IMG/VR virus record: IMGVR_UViG_3300025093_000131
Coordinates: 1 to 23,082 of that record
DNA length: 23,082 nucleotides
From: a virus
Direction: 5' to 3' (one strand)
Shown here: one piece after another, positions 5,711-15,011 of the stretch
Layout: the number at the start of each line of letters is the position of its first letter
Numbering within the stretch: position 1 is the first letter of the stretch
Made by a program: the position numbers and the translations under genes
The notes under the pieces: generated by a model
The model's database searches: none
Told to the model about the DNA's origin: nothing
The model's input: only the letters and a program-made list of their open reading frames with translations

Positions 5711-7270
5711 CTACCCAAAGGTTGCAGCTGAGTTAGTTCTTCTATCTAATGCTTGTGTAGAACTTACTTCTGTACTAACTACATATGCTTGTATTGGTCT
5801 TTGTGTAGATTCTGCTATTGATTGTGCAATCTGTGTTCCTGTATCACCACCAACCGCTTGTGCAGTTTGTATTTGAGGTACTGGTGTTGATGGTATAGAT
5901 GCTGATGCTCCACTACCTCCACTACCTTTTAGATTAGTACCTGGTGGTTTAGGAACTTTTGTACTAACAATCTTTTTAACATTTAATAAACCTGCTGCTA
6001 TTACCACACCTGCTGCGATTGCACCGAATGGTGGTGGATAAGTTGCTAATGCAAGAGTAGCACCTTGATATGTGTTTATAATTGCTTGTGATATAGCTAG
6101 AGCTTTACCAGCAACTGTATTCTCACCAACTGCTTGTGCAACTGCACCAAGAGCATCACCGATAACTTGAAGTTTAGCTTGTTCAGCTTGTAACTTCATC
6201 TGTGCATCGGTTTCGTTTGCATCTTTTTTAATCTTTAATTCTTTACGAAGATTTAAATCAGTAATCTTTAAACCTTCATCACCAGCCATCTTCTTAGCCT
6301 TGATTGTAGATACTATTTCATTATTATCAAACCTTTGTTTAATTGCTAATAAATCACCATAGTATTCCTCTTCTAAGGCTGTTAAATCTGTATATCCAGC
6401 TTGTTTAAGAATCTTTTGTTCTTCTAAGAACCTCATTTCTCTTTCTTTAAGCAATCTATCTTTTTCCGATAGTAAAGAAAGTTCTGCTTCTAATTGTATT
6501 GCTGCGGCTTGTTGTCTTATTCTTGCAATCTCATCAGCTTCTCTTTGAGCGGCATCTATTCTTTTCTGTGCTTCTTCTTCTGCAGTTTTAGTTAATTCTT
6601 CTTGTCTTGCAGTTTCTTCATCGTATGCAGTTTGTAATACATCTGATGAGTTTCTACTTGCTTCTTCTATCTTATCTGATGATATACCCAAGAACTTAGC
6701 AAATTTATTAAATCCTCTACCAACTAATTCTAATAAATCAGCAAACTTCTCAAAGATAGGTAGAGCTACTTTTTCTATTACTGCAAATACAGGTCCTAAT
6801 ATTTTACCAAATGCTGCTGATATTCTATTAAGAGTTTCTTGACCTTCAGCAGTTTTAGTCAAAGATTCTCTCATCGTAATAAATGCACCAGCAATTGCAG
6901 TTACTACTGCAATGATTGGGTTTGCCATAAATACTTTAAGTGTTCCTCTTAAACCATCAATAGAACCACCAACTAATCCAATAATACCTGGTTGTTCTGC
7001 AAGAGCTTCGGTAAATCTACGAGATGCAATCTCAACATCTTCTTGTCTATCTCGTAATTCTTTTATTTCTTTTTGTAGTACTTTAAATTTCTTTGCATCT
7101 TTGACAGGGTCTAACTTACCTAACGCATCTTCTGTTTCACCAATTGCTTGGTTAAGTGTATCAAAGTTACCAACAGATGTTTGTACTGCTCTATTAAGAA
7201 CATCTACATCTTGGACACCTCTTGTATCTACATCAATTACTGCGTTATATGTTACTGTATTTTGTGCCAT
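5711..7270 (-). CDS. Tail tape measure protein (short)
   Basis: The layout is typical of tape measures: an N-terminal coiled-coil region (about residues 40-90), a hydrophobic segment rich in Ala, Ile and Gly (about 94-133), a long charged coiled coil (about 210-320, Glu/Gln/Ala/Arg-rich), a second hydrophobic segment (about 389-430), and a low-complexity Gly/Ser/Pro tail. Such proteins set tail length and are thought to enter the cell envelope during DNA injection. At 519 residues it is short for the family, so a short tail is expected by the usual length rule. The ATG overlaps the stop of a 44-codon gene (TAATG). No frameshifted pair of tail chaperone genes, normally found just upstream, is visible. 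Confidence 0.85.
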   Translation of the reverse strand: MAQNTVTYNAVIDVDTRGVQDVDVLNRAVQTSVGNFDTLNQAIGETEDALGKLDPVKDAKKFKVLQKEIKELRDRQEDVEIASRRFTEALAEQPGIIGLVGGSIDGLRGTLKVFMANPIIAVVTAIAGAFITMRESLTKTAEGQETLNRISAAFGKILGPVFAVIEKVALPIFEKFADLLELVGRGFNKFAKFLGISSDKIEEASRNSSDVLQTAYDEETARQEELTKTAEEEAQKRIDAAQREADEIARIRQQAAAIQLEAELSLLSEKDRLLKEREMRFLEEQKILKQAGYTDLTALEEEYYGDLLAIKQRFDNNEIVSTIKAKKMAGDEGLKITDLNLRKELKIKKDANETDAQMKLQAEQAKLQVIGDALGAVAQAVGENTVAGKALAISQAIINTYQGATLALATYPPPFGAIAAGVVIAAGLLNVKKIVSTKVPKPPGTNLKGSGGSGASASIPSTPVPQIQTAQAVGGDTGTQIAQSIAESTQRPIQAYVVSTEVSSTQALDRRTNSAATFG

Positions 7271-7404
7271 TACATTCTCTTAAACATATTTTTTACTGAT
7301 TTCCAAGTTCTTGGTAATTCATATTTACCTTTTGCAATATCTACTTCCTTGGAAACTTTGTAAAATTTCTCTTGTCTTAATAAATCTATTATACCTGTTA
7401 TCAT
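7270..7404 (-). CDS. 44-residue protein coupled to the tape measure
   Basis: The minus-strand ATG at 7402-7404 opens a 44-codon frame whose TAA overlaps the tape measure ATG by one base. The product is basic (pI clearly high from the Lys/Arg count), with a helical start (Ile-Ile-Asp-Leu-Leu-Arg) and a Lys-rich end. It fills the only gap between two late genes and the TAATG overlap suggests real translation. It occupies the place where a tail assembly chaperone usually sits, but is far shorter than those. The function is unknown. Confidence 0.6.
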   Translation of the reverse strand: MITGIIDLLRQEKFYKVSKEVDIAKGKYELPRTWKSVKNMFKRM

Positions 7405-7429
7405 ACTACTATAACAATTTTACTATTAT

Positions 7430-7951
7430 CTATTGGTTATCAAGTGAGTCATCAATAATTGGCCCTAACAATTGTAATTGACATTCACCTGTTTTTAAAT
7501 TATATTGATTGATTGCTCGTAAATGATAGTGGTTACCTCTAAAGAAAACTATATCATTTAATTCCATATTTACATAATCTGCAAATGGTATAATCGCAGA
7601 TGCTTCAATCAATCTTGTTTTAGGGTCATACAACAAACTTACATACTTACTCCAATATGTTGTATATATACTTTCTGATGGAATACTACCAAGTGAAGCA
7701 CCTTCGTTAAAAAACAAAAGAGAATCAGAATCAGATGCAGGAACTACCTCACCACTACCTGTTGAATAATGGTCAAAATAAGGAAAGGAACTTGCAGCAC
7801 CTATTAAGGTACTAAATGAACTTTGTTTTCCTCTTAATGAATATTCTGTTGTTCCTAATTTACCATTATAAAACAATATACGAGGTTTTACTTGTGCAGG
7901 TTGAAACTCTGCATTAGCAATATGGGTTGGTATATATAATTTATTACTCAT
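7430..7951 (-). CDS. Tail-tip protein, probable partner of the 697-residue protein
   Basis: The 173-residue product has no recognised catalytic motif. Its C-terminal part (about 100-170) has the alternating pattern Arg-Leu-Ile-Glu-Ala, Asn-Asp-Ile-Val-Phe-Phe, Tyr-His-Leu-Arg-Ala-Ile and Gly-Glu-Cys-Gln-Leu-Gln-Leu-Leu. I associate this pattern with the C-terminal domain of baseplate-like tail proteins in Bacteroidota phages and prophages. It lies six bases after the 697-residue tail protein, whose N-terminus resembles the other end of such proteins, so the two may be a split version of one protein. Confidence 0.55.
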   Translation of the reverse strand: MSNKLYIPTHIANAEFQPAQVKPRILFYNGKLGTTEYSLRGKQSSFSTLIGAASSFPYFDHYSTGSGEVVPASDSDSLLFFNEGASLGSIPSESIYTTYWSKYVSLLYDPKTRLIEASAIIPFADYVNMELNDIVFFRGNHYHLRAINQYNLKTGECQLQLLGPIIDDSLDNQ

Positions 7952-7957
7952 AATATC

Positions 7958-10051
7958 TTAACTTGTAGGTCCTCCTCCACCCGCACAACTACCTGGTTGT
8001 GATAATAAAGTTCCATTAGCACCTATCTCATAATAATCAGGTGATGGGTCATTAATAAAATATGTAAATCCTGTTAAAGGATTGTTTCCATTTACATCAG
8101 TATAAATAGTATCACCAATACCAGGATACGAACCTGTACCATCGTGATAGTAAGTAGACATTGATAAACTACAAAGTGATAATATACCATTTGATGCTGC
8201 TCCTAAGAATGTTGTTAATCTTGTTACTGCTTGTCCTTCAAGACCACTACCCGCTACATATCGTAGAGGTGATACACCAAATCCTGTTGTTACTTCAAAT
8301 TTACCTTGTGAAAAAAAGTTTTGTGTATCTCTAAAATAAGATTTACCAAACTCTCTATTATTTTCTTTATTAAAGTTTTGAGCAAGAAAATCTAAATCTA
8401 ATGTATCTCCAAACTCTACTTCTCTTACACCTAAGTTGTTTGCTGGTGTTACTGATATTGTTCTGTTTAAATCTACATAATCATCAAAGTTTTTTACCTG
8501 ACCTTGTTTATACCAATTGTTAAATGTTTCAATAATAAAATGTCTTGGTTTAGTTTTACTTGGATAAATCTGTAAATTAAATTTCTTTTGTACTGATGTT
8601 AAAAAATCTAATAGGGTTATACCATTTGTACCAAAAGGCATATTATCTGAAATATTGATAGTAGATAATTCACCTAATTGTTTTAAACTTTTTACTTTAA
8701 TTCTACTTTCTTCATTACCACCTGGTCCTATTACAACTGTTCCTGTGCCTGTATATCCTATCTTAAATGTATAAGACCTACCATTGTAAACAATTACATC
8801 AGTAATACCAGGTGAATAAACATCTTGTGTTAATGTATATTCTCTATCACCACCACTATTCACATAATCTCTTTTTATGTAATCGTTAATATATTTTAGA
8901 GGATATATACTTGGTTGACCACCAGCATTATTTTGCATATATAAAGTTAATTCAGGTGCAGATGATGGACCAGAAGAACCTGTAATTTTAAAGTTTAGTG
9001 TTATTTCCATATCAGCAACCGATGTACCAACTGCTGCAGTACCAAAGAAAGGTGTATAAGTTCCATTTGCATCACTAATTGAAAATGATGGGTCATCATA
9101 TACATTTGTAAACAAAAGAGAAGAAGTTACACCAGCAGATAATGTATTCTCTACACCACTACCACTAATAGGTCCTACTTCTACTTGTCCATATGTTTCT
9201 AAATCTACACCATCAATTATAGGATATTTTAAACCTCTATCTAATAAAATATAAGTGTTATCAAATCTTGATTCTGATAAGAATGTAGATTCGTAAGTAT
9301 ATTCTGTTTCATCAAAGATTGCATCAATAACTTTATCTAATCTCATTGCAGGTTTAAAATCTTGTGGTACTACATCACCACCATCAAAACCATTACCAGT
9401 TTGTCTAGCAAAATTAATACCTCTCATATTATTACCTAACACAGATTGATAAGCGAGTTGTTTTCCACTATCAGTTAAACAATAAACTATTTCACCACCT
9501 AAGTTGTGACCATCTATTGATGATGTAAATATAGAATTAGCAAAATTTGGATTTGGTTGACCTCCATAAGAAGAACCACTCAAAGAGTTTAAGATACAAC
9601 CCATACTAAACATATGATTGTATTTATCAAACTCTCCTACCTCGTTAAGTGTAAGTGATTGTAAATCTCTTTTAAATGAAGATAATAAACCAAATACAGA
9701 AACCTCATATGATTCTATATATTTGTTTTCTTTTAGATTTACTTTCTCTAATTGCATATATCCTTGTGATACATAAAATCCATCAAAGTCAAATTGTGCA
9801 ATTACTTTTTCGTTTGTTTTAAATAAGTAAGGTTCATCAATACTAATATCATATACATGCTGAAAGAACTCGTTGTTCTTCTTTGTACCTGGCAATGTAA
9901 TCTGTCTGGTAAAATCACTTGGTAATTTACCTATATCAAATAAACCTGTTACATTATTGGAAAGAAATATTGTTTCATCTTGAAATAAATCTAATTCTGT
10001 TCCTCTTGCAATAAGTTTAAATACCTTATCTCTTCCACTTGTAATAGCCAT
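7958..10051 (-). CDS. Large tail-tip or baseplate-like protein
   Basis: The 697-residue product begins with a segment (residues about 1-110) of the type Phe-Thr-Arg-Gln-Ile-Thr-Leu-Pro-Gly-Thr-Lys-Lys-Asn, which I associate with tail proteins of Bacteroidota phages. The middle is beta-rich, with many Ser/Gly turns. The last 70 residues form a separate unit bounded by Cys627 and Cys689 (Tyr-Tyr-His-Asp-Gly, then Gly-Asp-Thr-Ile-Tyr-Thr-Asp), ending in a Gly-rich tail. A similar unit opens the 608-residue adhesin at 11705-13531. The position between the tape measure and the gp10-like neck gene fits the tail tip, but the exact role (hub, distal tail) is inferred. Confidence 0.6.
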   Translation of the reverse strand: MAITSGRDKVFKLIARGTELDLFQDETIFLSNNVTGLFDIGKLPSDFTRQITLPGTKKNNEFFQHVYDISIDEPYLFKTNEKVIAQFDFDGFYVSQGYMQLEKVNLKENKYIESYEVSVFGLLSSFKRDLQSLTLNEVGEFDKYNHMFSMGCILNSLSGSSYGGQPNPNFANSIFTSSIDGHNLGGEIVYCLTDSGKQLAYQSVLGNNMRGINFARQTGNGFDGGDVVPQDFKPAMRLDKVIDAIFDETEYTYESTFLSESRFDNTYILLDRGLKYPIIDGVDLETYGQVEVGPISGSGVENTLSAGVTSSLLFTNVYDDPSFSISDANGTYTPFFGTAAVGTSVADMEITLNFKITGSSGPSSAPELTLYMQNNAGGQPSIYPLKYINDYIKRDYVNSGGDREYTLTQDVYSPGITDVIVYNGRSYTFKIGYTGTGTVVIGPGGNEESRIKVKSLKQLGELSTINISDNMPFGTNGITLLDFLTSVQKKFNLQIYPSKTKPRHFIIETFNNWYKQGQVKNFDDYVDLNRTISVTPANNLGVREVEFGDTLDLDFLAQNFNKENNREFGKSYFRDTQNFFSQGKFEVTTGFGVSPLRYVAGSGLEGQAVTRLTTFLGAASNGILSLCSLSMSTYYHDGTGSYPGIGDTIYTDVNGNNPLTGFTYFINDPSPDYYEIGANGTLLSQPGSCAGGGGPTS

Positions 10052-10052
10052 A

Positions 10053-11243
10053 TTAGAATATTAGTTTGTATCCTTGTCCTTGTGTAAAGTCAAAAGAATA
10101 TTGAATTAACTTATCAACAACATGAGTTTTTATATTGAATGTAGATGTATCTAACGCTAAAGGTCTTACATAATCATTTGCTTCATCATATACCCAATAA
10201 ATCTCTTCACTTGACATTAGTTGTTTAAATATATCATTGTAATCTTCAGATATGTAATCTGTATTAACTGATAATTTTAATGTAGAATCTGTAATATAAT
10301 TTTGTATTGATGATTCGTACTTTTGATATGATAATGAATTACCACTCCACGAACCAATTTGAGGTTGGTATCTGCTCCTTTGAGTGTTAAATGACTCTCT
10401 ACTAACTAAATTAAAATTAAAGTAATCAAATTGACCGTATCGGTTTTTCCATTTAATTCTTATGTTAGGATATTTCTTTGTACATTCTTTTGTAATTGTA
10501 ATATTATCAGTTACTCTTGCATTTATATCGTTTTGATTACTACCACTAATTAAAAATATTGTGTATGAATCTTCTGTTGCAGATATTGGAAAATCTGGCT
10601 CTGTTGGTAACCAAGGTATGGTTACAACTGAACCTGATGAGTTAGATGTTGCAGAAGGTAATGCTACTGATTGGTCCTCACCTACATTTGATGATGAATA
10701 AATTGCATAAGTTGCATTCTCATCTGCTCCTCTCCATACCGATAATCTACCATAGTTTCCATCAAAGAATGATTGTGAAGCAGGTCCATCGGTCATAAAA
10801 GGCCAGAATGTAGAATTATCTGATGGTTGTGATGCAACTGTTTCTTGGAATATCTTATATCCATCTATTGCTTGATAAGTTGCTGACCTTACATGAGAAC
10901 CTGTAATGAACGAACCTGTTGGGTTGTTTTTATATTGTACATATGCATCAATAGCAAAATGTTTTACCGAAGAACTATCCTCTGCTCTTAAATCTGTAAA
11001 TGTACTTGCTAATACTCGTGATACATCAAATATACCTCTACCATTTGGGTTAGGGTATTTTTGTAATGTATAGTTAGCAGTAGAACCACTTTCGGTTAAT
11101 GAACCTGTCCAATAATACAATTCAGCAACATACTGAAATGAAGATGATGCTCTCAATGCATCAGTACTCTCATACTGTGTAAATACAGTAGGAGATTGTG
11201 CTAAATTGATTTGAGCAGGATTTTGTGTTATTGATAATGCCAT
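10053..11243 (-). CDS. Tail structural protein, possible distal tail component
   Basis: The 396-residue product is rich in Ser, Thr, Tyr and Asn, with many Ser-Gly-Ser and Thr-Gly-Ser turns, predicted mainly beta. It begins Met-Ala-Leu-Ser-Ile-Thr-Gln-Asn-Pro. Its C-terminal half contains a basic aromatic stretch (Ile-Arg-Ile-Lys-Trp-Lys-Asn-Arg-Tyr-Gly) followed by Phe-Asp-Tyr-Phe-Asn-Phe. It ends one base before the 697-residue tail-tip gene. The neighbourhood supports a virion tail role; no specific family was recognised. Confidence 0.55.
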   Translation of the reverse strand: MALSITQNPAQINLAQSPTVFTQYESTDALRASSSFQYVAELYYWTGSLTESGSTANYTLQKYPNPNGRGIFDVSRVLASTFTDLRAEDSSSVKHFAIDAYVQYKNNPTGSFITGSHVRSATYQAIDGYKIFQETVASQPSDNSTFWPFMTDGPASQSFFDGNYGRLSVWRGADENATYAIYSSSNVGEDQSVALPSATSNSSGSVVTIPWLPTEPDFPISATEDSYTIFLISGSNQNDINARVTDNITITKECTKKYPNIRIKWKNRYGQFDYFNFNLVSRESFNTQRSRYQPQIGSWSGNSLSYQKYESSIQNYITDSTLKLSVNTDYISEDYNDIFKQLMSSEEIYWVYDEANDYVRPLALDTSTFNIKTHVVDKLIQYSFDFTQGQGYKLIF

Positions 11244-11291
11244 CTAATCTTTTAGTAATATAACAATAAAAGAAATAAGTATATTGGAGTG

Positions 11292-11705
11292 TTAGGATAC
11301 TGATAGATTATCACCACCAGCTTTCCATATTTTATCTAAATCTTCAAAGATGTCATCTAATACCTCTGCTGACTTCTCATTCATTACTTCATCTTTGATT
11401 TTTATGAACTCTGGCGATTGTGCTGCAAGTTGTGCAAATGGTCTTGCTTTCATTTTCTTTGTACCAAAATGTACATACTTTGCATAATCAGGTAATTGGA
11501 AATTTAATTTAAAAGTTATGTTACCTCGTTTATCTTCGGTAACCATAGTTTGTATTCTATTTCTACTTGCTACCTCTTTGTATAATTTACCACTCTTATA
11601 TGCTTTAGATGAACCTGTCTTATATCCTTTGAATGGCACACCAGGATTGATGGCCTTGAGAGCCTGGTCTTTATATACTTTCGCTACATCTTTTAATGTT
11701 TTCAT
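11292..11705 (-). CDS. HK97 gp10-like neck or tail completion protein
   Basis: The 137 residues end with a Tyr-Val-His-Phe-Gly-Thr-Lys-x-Met-x-Ala-Arg-Pro-Phe motif (about residues 77-90), the signature of the HK97-gp10-like family that joins head and tail. A helix full of acidic residues follows. The N-terminal half is basic (Lys-rich, residues 1-50). The ATG overlaps the stop of the 608-residue gene upstream by one base. The length is normal for the family. Its place next to fibre and tail-tip genes instead of the connector genes is unusual. Confidence 0.75.
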   Translation of the reverse strand: MKTLKDVAKVYKDQALKAINPGVPFKGYKTGSSKAYKSGKLYKEVASRNRIQTMVTEDKRGNITFKLNFQLPDYAKYVHFGTKKMKARPFAQLAAQSPEFIKIKDEVMNEKSAEVLDDIFEDLDKIWKAGGDNLSVS

Positions 11706-13531
11706 TATAATCCGTATCTGTTATATTGTGTAAATAAAGTATCCATACTTGATGTAGTTCTTGCTTCTAATGTAACATCAAGAACTGCAAAGTGTGAACC
11801 ATTTGACATTTTACTATCAGGATTTCCACCATCATCATTATAATTCCATTGAATTTTATCTATTTCAGCACCCGCTCCAACATCTGCTAAGAAGGAACCA
11901 CTTACACTGCCATTAATATTATAATTTACTCTATATCTTGAACCATCTGGAAAATATGAATATTGGAATATATTCCAACCAGGATTATTTAATGGAGAAG
12001 GAGAAGATAGAACTTGATTATTTTGACCACCATGAATTGTTAATGAACTGTTTTTTGCTGTAATTCCATACACATCATTACCTGGATTACCTGTTATATC
12101 GCCAACAATATATTGTGTTGAAGATGGTGAAATACTCCAAATAGGATTACCATTAAAATAAAACGCAGATAAGAAAGATATAGAACCAGTTGGACTTGTT
12201 ACTACTGGAACATTATAAGTAATTTCAGCCGAGCCACTATCATCTGTTTGATTAACAACTTCAAGTGTTTGTTGAGAACTTTGTGTAGAACTTGTTAAGA
12301 ATACTGCAGAATTAGTAACTGCCTTGGTTGAACCTGATGAAGGTGCAACTCTTTGTATAGATGGTTGTAAAATAGAACCACTTTCTATATCATATATAGT
12401 ATTTTGTATCTGTGATGTATTACCAGGTGCATCAACTGGTAAGGTTGCATTACTAGCTGAAGAAAATGAAGGTTGATAATCTGATTCCAACACAGAAGCA
12501 ATACTTTGTATTGTTGTTAAATCTAATGAAGAACTATCGTAATAAACAAACTTTTTAAAATATCCAAAGTTTTGTGCTAATTTATTAAATCTTGTAGAAC
12601 CTAATAAACTACCAGTCATATAATACTTTGTAACATAATTATCGTGCCAAGTTCTTAAATACATAGATGTCCTACTATCACTTGAAGGTCCTTCCATTTG
12701 CCAACACAATACTTTATAATCATCTTGCCATCCTGTAAATTGTGAACCTGTAAAATCAATTGGTAAAATAGAATCAAAATTAACACCACCATCATAAGTA
12801 AATGTTGTTCTTTCACTTGGTTGGTCATCACCATCATATATTGAACCACGAGATATTACATTTATACCTTCTCTACCACTAGCATCTCCTTGATTGTTCC
12901 AAAAAGAATAAGCATATCCATCTTCATATCCTGTTGGAGACCCATCTCTACTTTTTACTAACATAAACATAGATTGTGTTCCTTCAGGAAACTCATATGC
13001 TGGGCCAGGTGGGTCAGGTGTTAAATTACTACCACTAAGATATAATGCACCATTTACTGTTGAACCAGCAAATGAACCTGTAAGTGCTATACTTTCTTCT
13101 GCAACAATATCTACACCATTACCAACTCTCCAAGTATCACTTTCACTACCACTTGTTTGTGGTAAAATGTTATATAATTTACCACTTCCTGTTGTATATG
13201 AGCCTGTGTTTGTTGTATCTATCCATATATTAACTCCTTGTGTTTGATATGTACATGGATTTTGTTTATCAACAATTAGACCTGTTGTATCTATTTCATA
13301 AATAAAATAATTTATATCTCTATAATATCCTGTATCTGTATATGGTTGTGATAAACAAGCATCTTTATATATTCGTGTTCCTAAATCAAGTGTTGTTCCT
13401 TCACCATGATACCAATCACCTAATGTTGTTTCTGCACAAGCATCTGATGGTGTGTTTCTTGATGTTATTGAACCACTATTCCTTAAGGATTTACATTCAC
13501 CTACTTGAAAAAAAACCGAAGGTATATACAT
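11705..13531 (-). CDS. Tail adhesin with Cys-bounded N-terminal unit and LamG-like domains
   Basis: Of 608 residues, 32-93 form a unit bounded by Cys32 and Cys93 (Trp-Tyr-His-Gly-Glu-Gly, then Gly-Thr-Arg-Ile-Tyr-Lys-Asp), similar to the end of the 697-residue tail protein. Residues about 110-360 resemble a concanavalin-like LamG jelly roll, closing with Phe-Gly-Tyr-Phe-Lys-Lys-Phe-Val-Tyr-Tyr-Asp and a helix. A second domain of that type seems to fill 430-608, again ending with a strand plus helix (Phe-Ala-Val-Leu-Asp-Val-Thr-Leu-Glu). Such folds bind carbohydrates in many phage tails, so surface recognition is the likely job. The gene follows the coiled-coil fibre by one base. Confidence 0.6.
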   Translation of the reverse strand: MYIPSVFFQVGECKSLRNSGSITSRNTPSDACAETTLGDWYHGEGTTLDLGTRIYKDACLSQPYTDTGYYRDINYFIYEIDTTGLIVDKQNPCTYQTQGVNIWIDTTNTGSYTTGSGKLYNILPQTSGSESDTWRVGNGVDIVAEESIALTGSFAGSTVNGALYLSGSNLTPDPPGPAYEFPEGTQSMFMLVKSRDGSPTGYEDGYAYSFWNNQGDASGREGINVISRGSIYDGDDQPSERTTFTYDGGVNFDSILPIDFTGSQFTGWQDDYKVLCWQMEGPSSDSRTSMYLRTWHDNYVTKYYMTGSLLGSTRFNKLAQNFGYFKKFVYYDSSSLDLTTIQSIASVLESDYQPSFSSASNATLPVDAPGNTSQIQNTIYDIESGSILQPSIQRVAPSSGSTKAVTNSAVFLTSSTQSSQQTLEVVNQTDDSGSAEITYNVPVVTSPTGSISFLSAFYFNGNPIWSISPSSTQYIVGDITGNPGNDVYGITAKNSSLTIHGGQNNQVLSSPSPLNNPGWNIFQYSYFPDGSRYRVNYNINGSVSGSFLADVGAGAEIDKIQWNYNDDGGNPDSKMSNGSHFAVLDVTLEARTTSSMDTLFTQYNRYGL

Positions 13532-13532
13532 A

Positions 13533-15002
13533 TTATACTAAATTATTTACCGATACAGCAAATATATTTGTTGTATCATAAGTTACCATACTAATTACAT
13601 CTGTAAGATTTGAACCAAGAGATGCAGTATAAGGTGATGCTAATGGAAACTTAAATTCACTATTAAAACTAACAGTTCCTGAACCAACTCCTGGTTGTTT
13701 TACTTTTAAACTTATAGTTTGACCAGCTTGTATGTTTGAACCTACTATGTGAGTATTAGAAGAATTAACAGCATTTAATACAAAGAAATTACCTTGCGAT
13801 AAATCCATACTTGCGGTTTGTGATGTAATTGTAAGTGTAATTACTTCTCCGTTTACTGAACCACTAAATGTATTATTCGTATCTGTTCTTGCATAAGAAC
13901 CAGTAGATGCAATCAAACTATTTACTTCATTTTGTAATGAACCTGTTTTTATTTCTATTTGATTTAATCTATTATCTGTTGATTGAGTATATGAATTAAA
14001 AGAACCTGTATCAACAAAGGATTGTTCTAAAGAAGAACTAAAGTTTTCTAATGCGGTTATTCTTGTATCAGCTGATTGTGTGAATGAATTGTATCCACTA
14101 TTAATTGTAAGTTGTGATGATGTAAATGCATTTAACGAAGAGGTTACACTACCTATCGTAGTAAATTTAGAATCAGCAGATTGTGTGAATGCATTGATAG
14201 AAGTTAATGAACTATCAGTAGATGAAGTAAATGAATTAATTGCGTTTAACGAACTATCTGTTGAAGATGTAAAACTATTAATACTTGCAAGAGAACTATC
14301 AACAGAACTCGTGTAAGTACCCAATACAGAGTTCCTAGCTTGTTGTGATGTTTCAAATGTTTCTAAACTATCTAATCTTGAATCTACTGATGTACTAAAT
14401 GGTCCTTCTAATTGGTCTAATCTACTATCTACCGATGCAGAATATGTTGTTACATTACCAATACCATTTACAGTTGATGAACTAATTTCACCACTTACAT
14501 CTAAATTACCTGTATTAGTTTGATTACCTGTTATACCTAATGAACCACTAATTGTAGTTTGACCTACAATAGTTTGTACATCAGTTATATCATCACCAAT
14601 AACATTACTACCACTTGAGAATATTACTGATGCAGATTCTTCGGTTACATGAAGTAATCTTGTATTGACTGTATCAAAGGTTGCAATCTCTGCGTTTATA
14701 TTACCATCAATTACTACATTACCTTTTATATCAATTGAACCTGAATGAACAAACGAACCACTAACATCTAAATTACCATTTAAATCTGTGTTTCCATTTA
14801 CTGTTAAATCCTTTTGTACTAATAATTTATTATCAATAGTTACATCATTACTTGTTGCATTAATCTTTACACCAACATTATTACCCATACCATCTTGTAG
14901 ATTTACATCTCCACTTTGTGATATTAGAGGTTGTGTTGAGTCTGCAAGGTTTATTAATCCCTTGTATGAACCTGATATATGTAAGTTACTTAAATTACTC
15001 AT
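13533..15002 (-). CDS. Coiled-coil tail fibre protein
   Basis: Of 489 residues, 1-185 are beta-rich with Gly turns (Val-Asn-Gly-Asn-Thr-Asp-Leu, Val-Ser-Gly-Ser), as in trimeric beta-helical fibres. Residues about 187-365 are built of heptads with repeating Ser-x-Asp-Ser-x-Leu-x-x-Ile, including four 14-residue copies at 231-286, predicted as a trimeric coiled coil. The last 100 residues form a compact beta domain closely resembling the end of the fibre protein at the right edge. Fibres of this type bind the host or connect other fibres. The gene starts nine bases after the tail-terminator-like gene. Confidence 0.65.
   Translation of the reverse strand: MSNLSNLHISGSYKGLINLADSTQPLISQSGDVNLQDGMGNNVGVKINATSNDVTIDNKLLVQKDLTVNGNTDLNGNLDVSGSFVHSGSIDIKGNVVIDGNINAEIATFDTVNTRLLHVTEESASVIFSSGSNVIGDDITDVQTIVGQTTISGSLGITGNQTNTGNLDVSGEISSSTVNGIGNVTTYSASVDSRLDQLEGPFSTSVDSRLDSLETFETSQQARNSVLGTYTSSVDSSLASINSFTSSTDSSLNAINSFTSSTDSSLTSINAFTQSADSKFTTIGSVTSSLNAFTSSQLTINSGYNSFTQSADTRITALENFSSSLEQSFVDTGSFNSYTQSTDNRLNQIEIKTGSLQNEVNSLIASTGSYARTDTNNTFSGSVNGEVITLTITSQTASMDLSQGNFFVLNAVNSSNTHIVGSNIQAGQTISLKVKQPGVGSGTVSFNSEFKFPLASPYTASLGSNLTDVISMVTYDTTNIFAVSVNNLV
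14145..14312 (-). repeat. Four 42-base repeats coding 14-residue coiled-coil units
   Basis: Residues 231-244, 245-258, 259-272 and 273-286 of the fibre protein follow the pattern Thr-Ser-Ser-x-Asp-Ser-Ser-Leu-x-x-Ile-Asn-x-Phe, the last copy being diverged. Looser copies occur on both sides. Two heptads per unit means the repeat can change length without breaking the coiled coil or the frame. Confidence 0.75.
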
Positions 15003-15011
15003 AGTTTTTTC

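Noticed and set aside
13860-14410. Repeated motifs that at first look like a CRISPR array or intergenic repeat
   Set aside because: They are in-frame 42-base coding repeats of a coiled coil, with no constant repeat and unique-spacer pattern.
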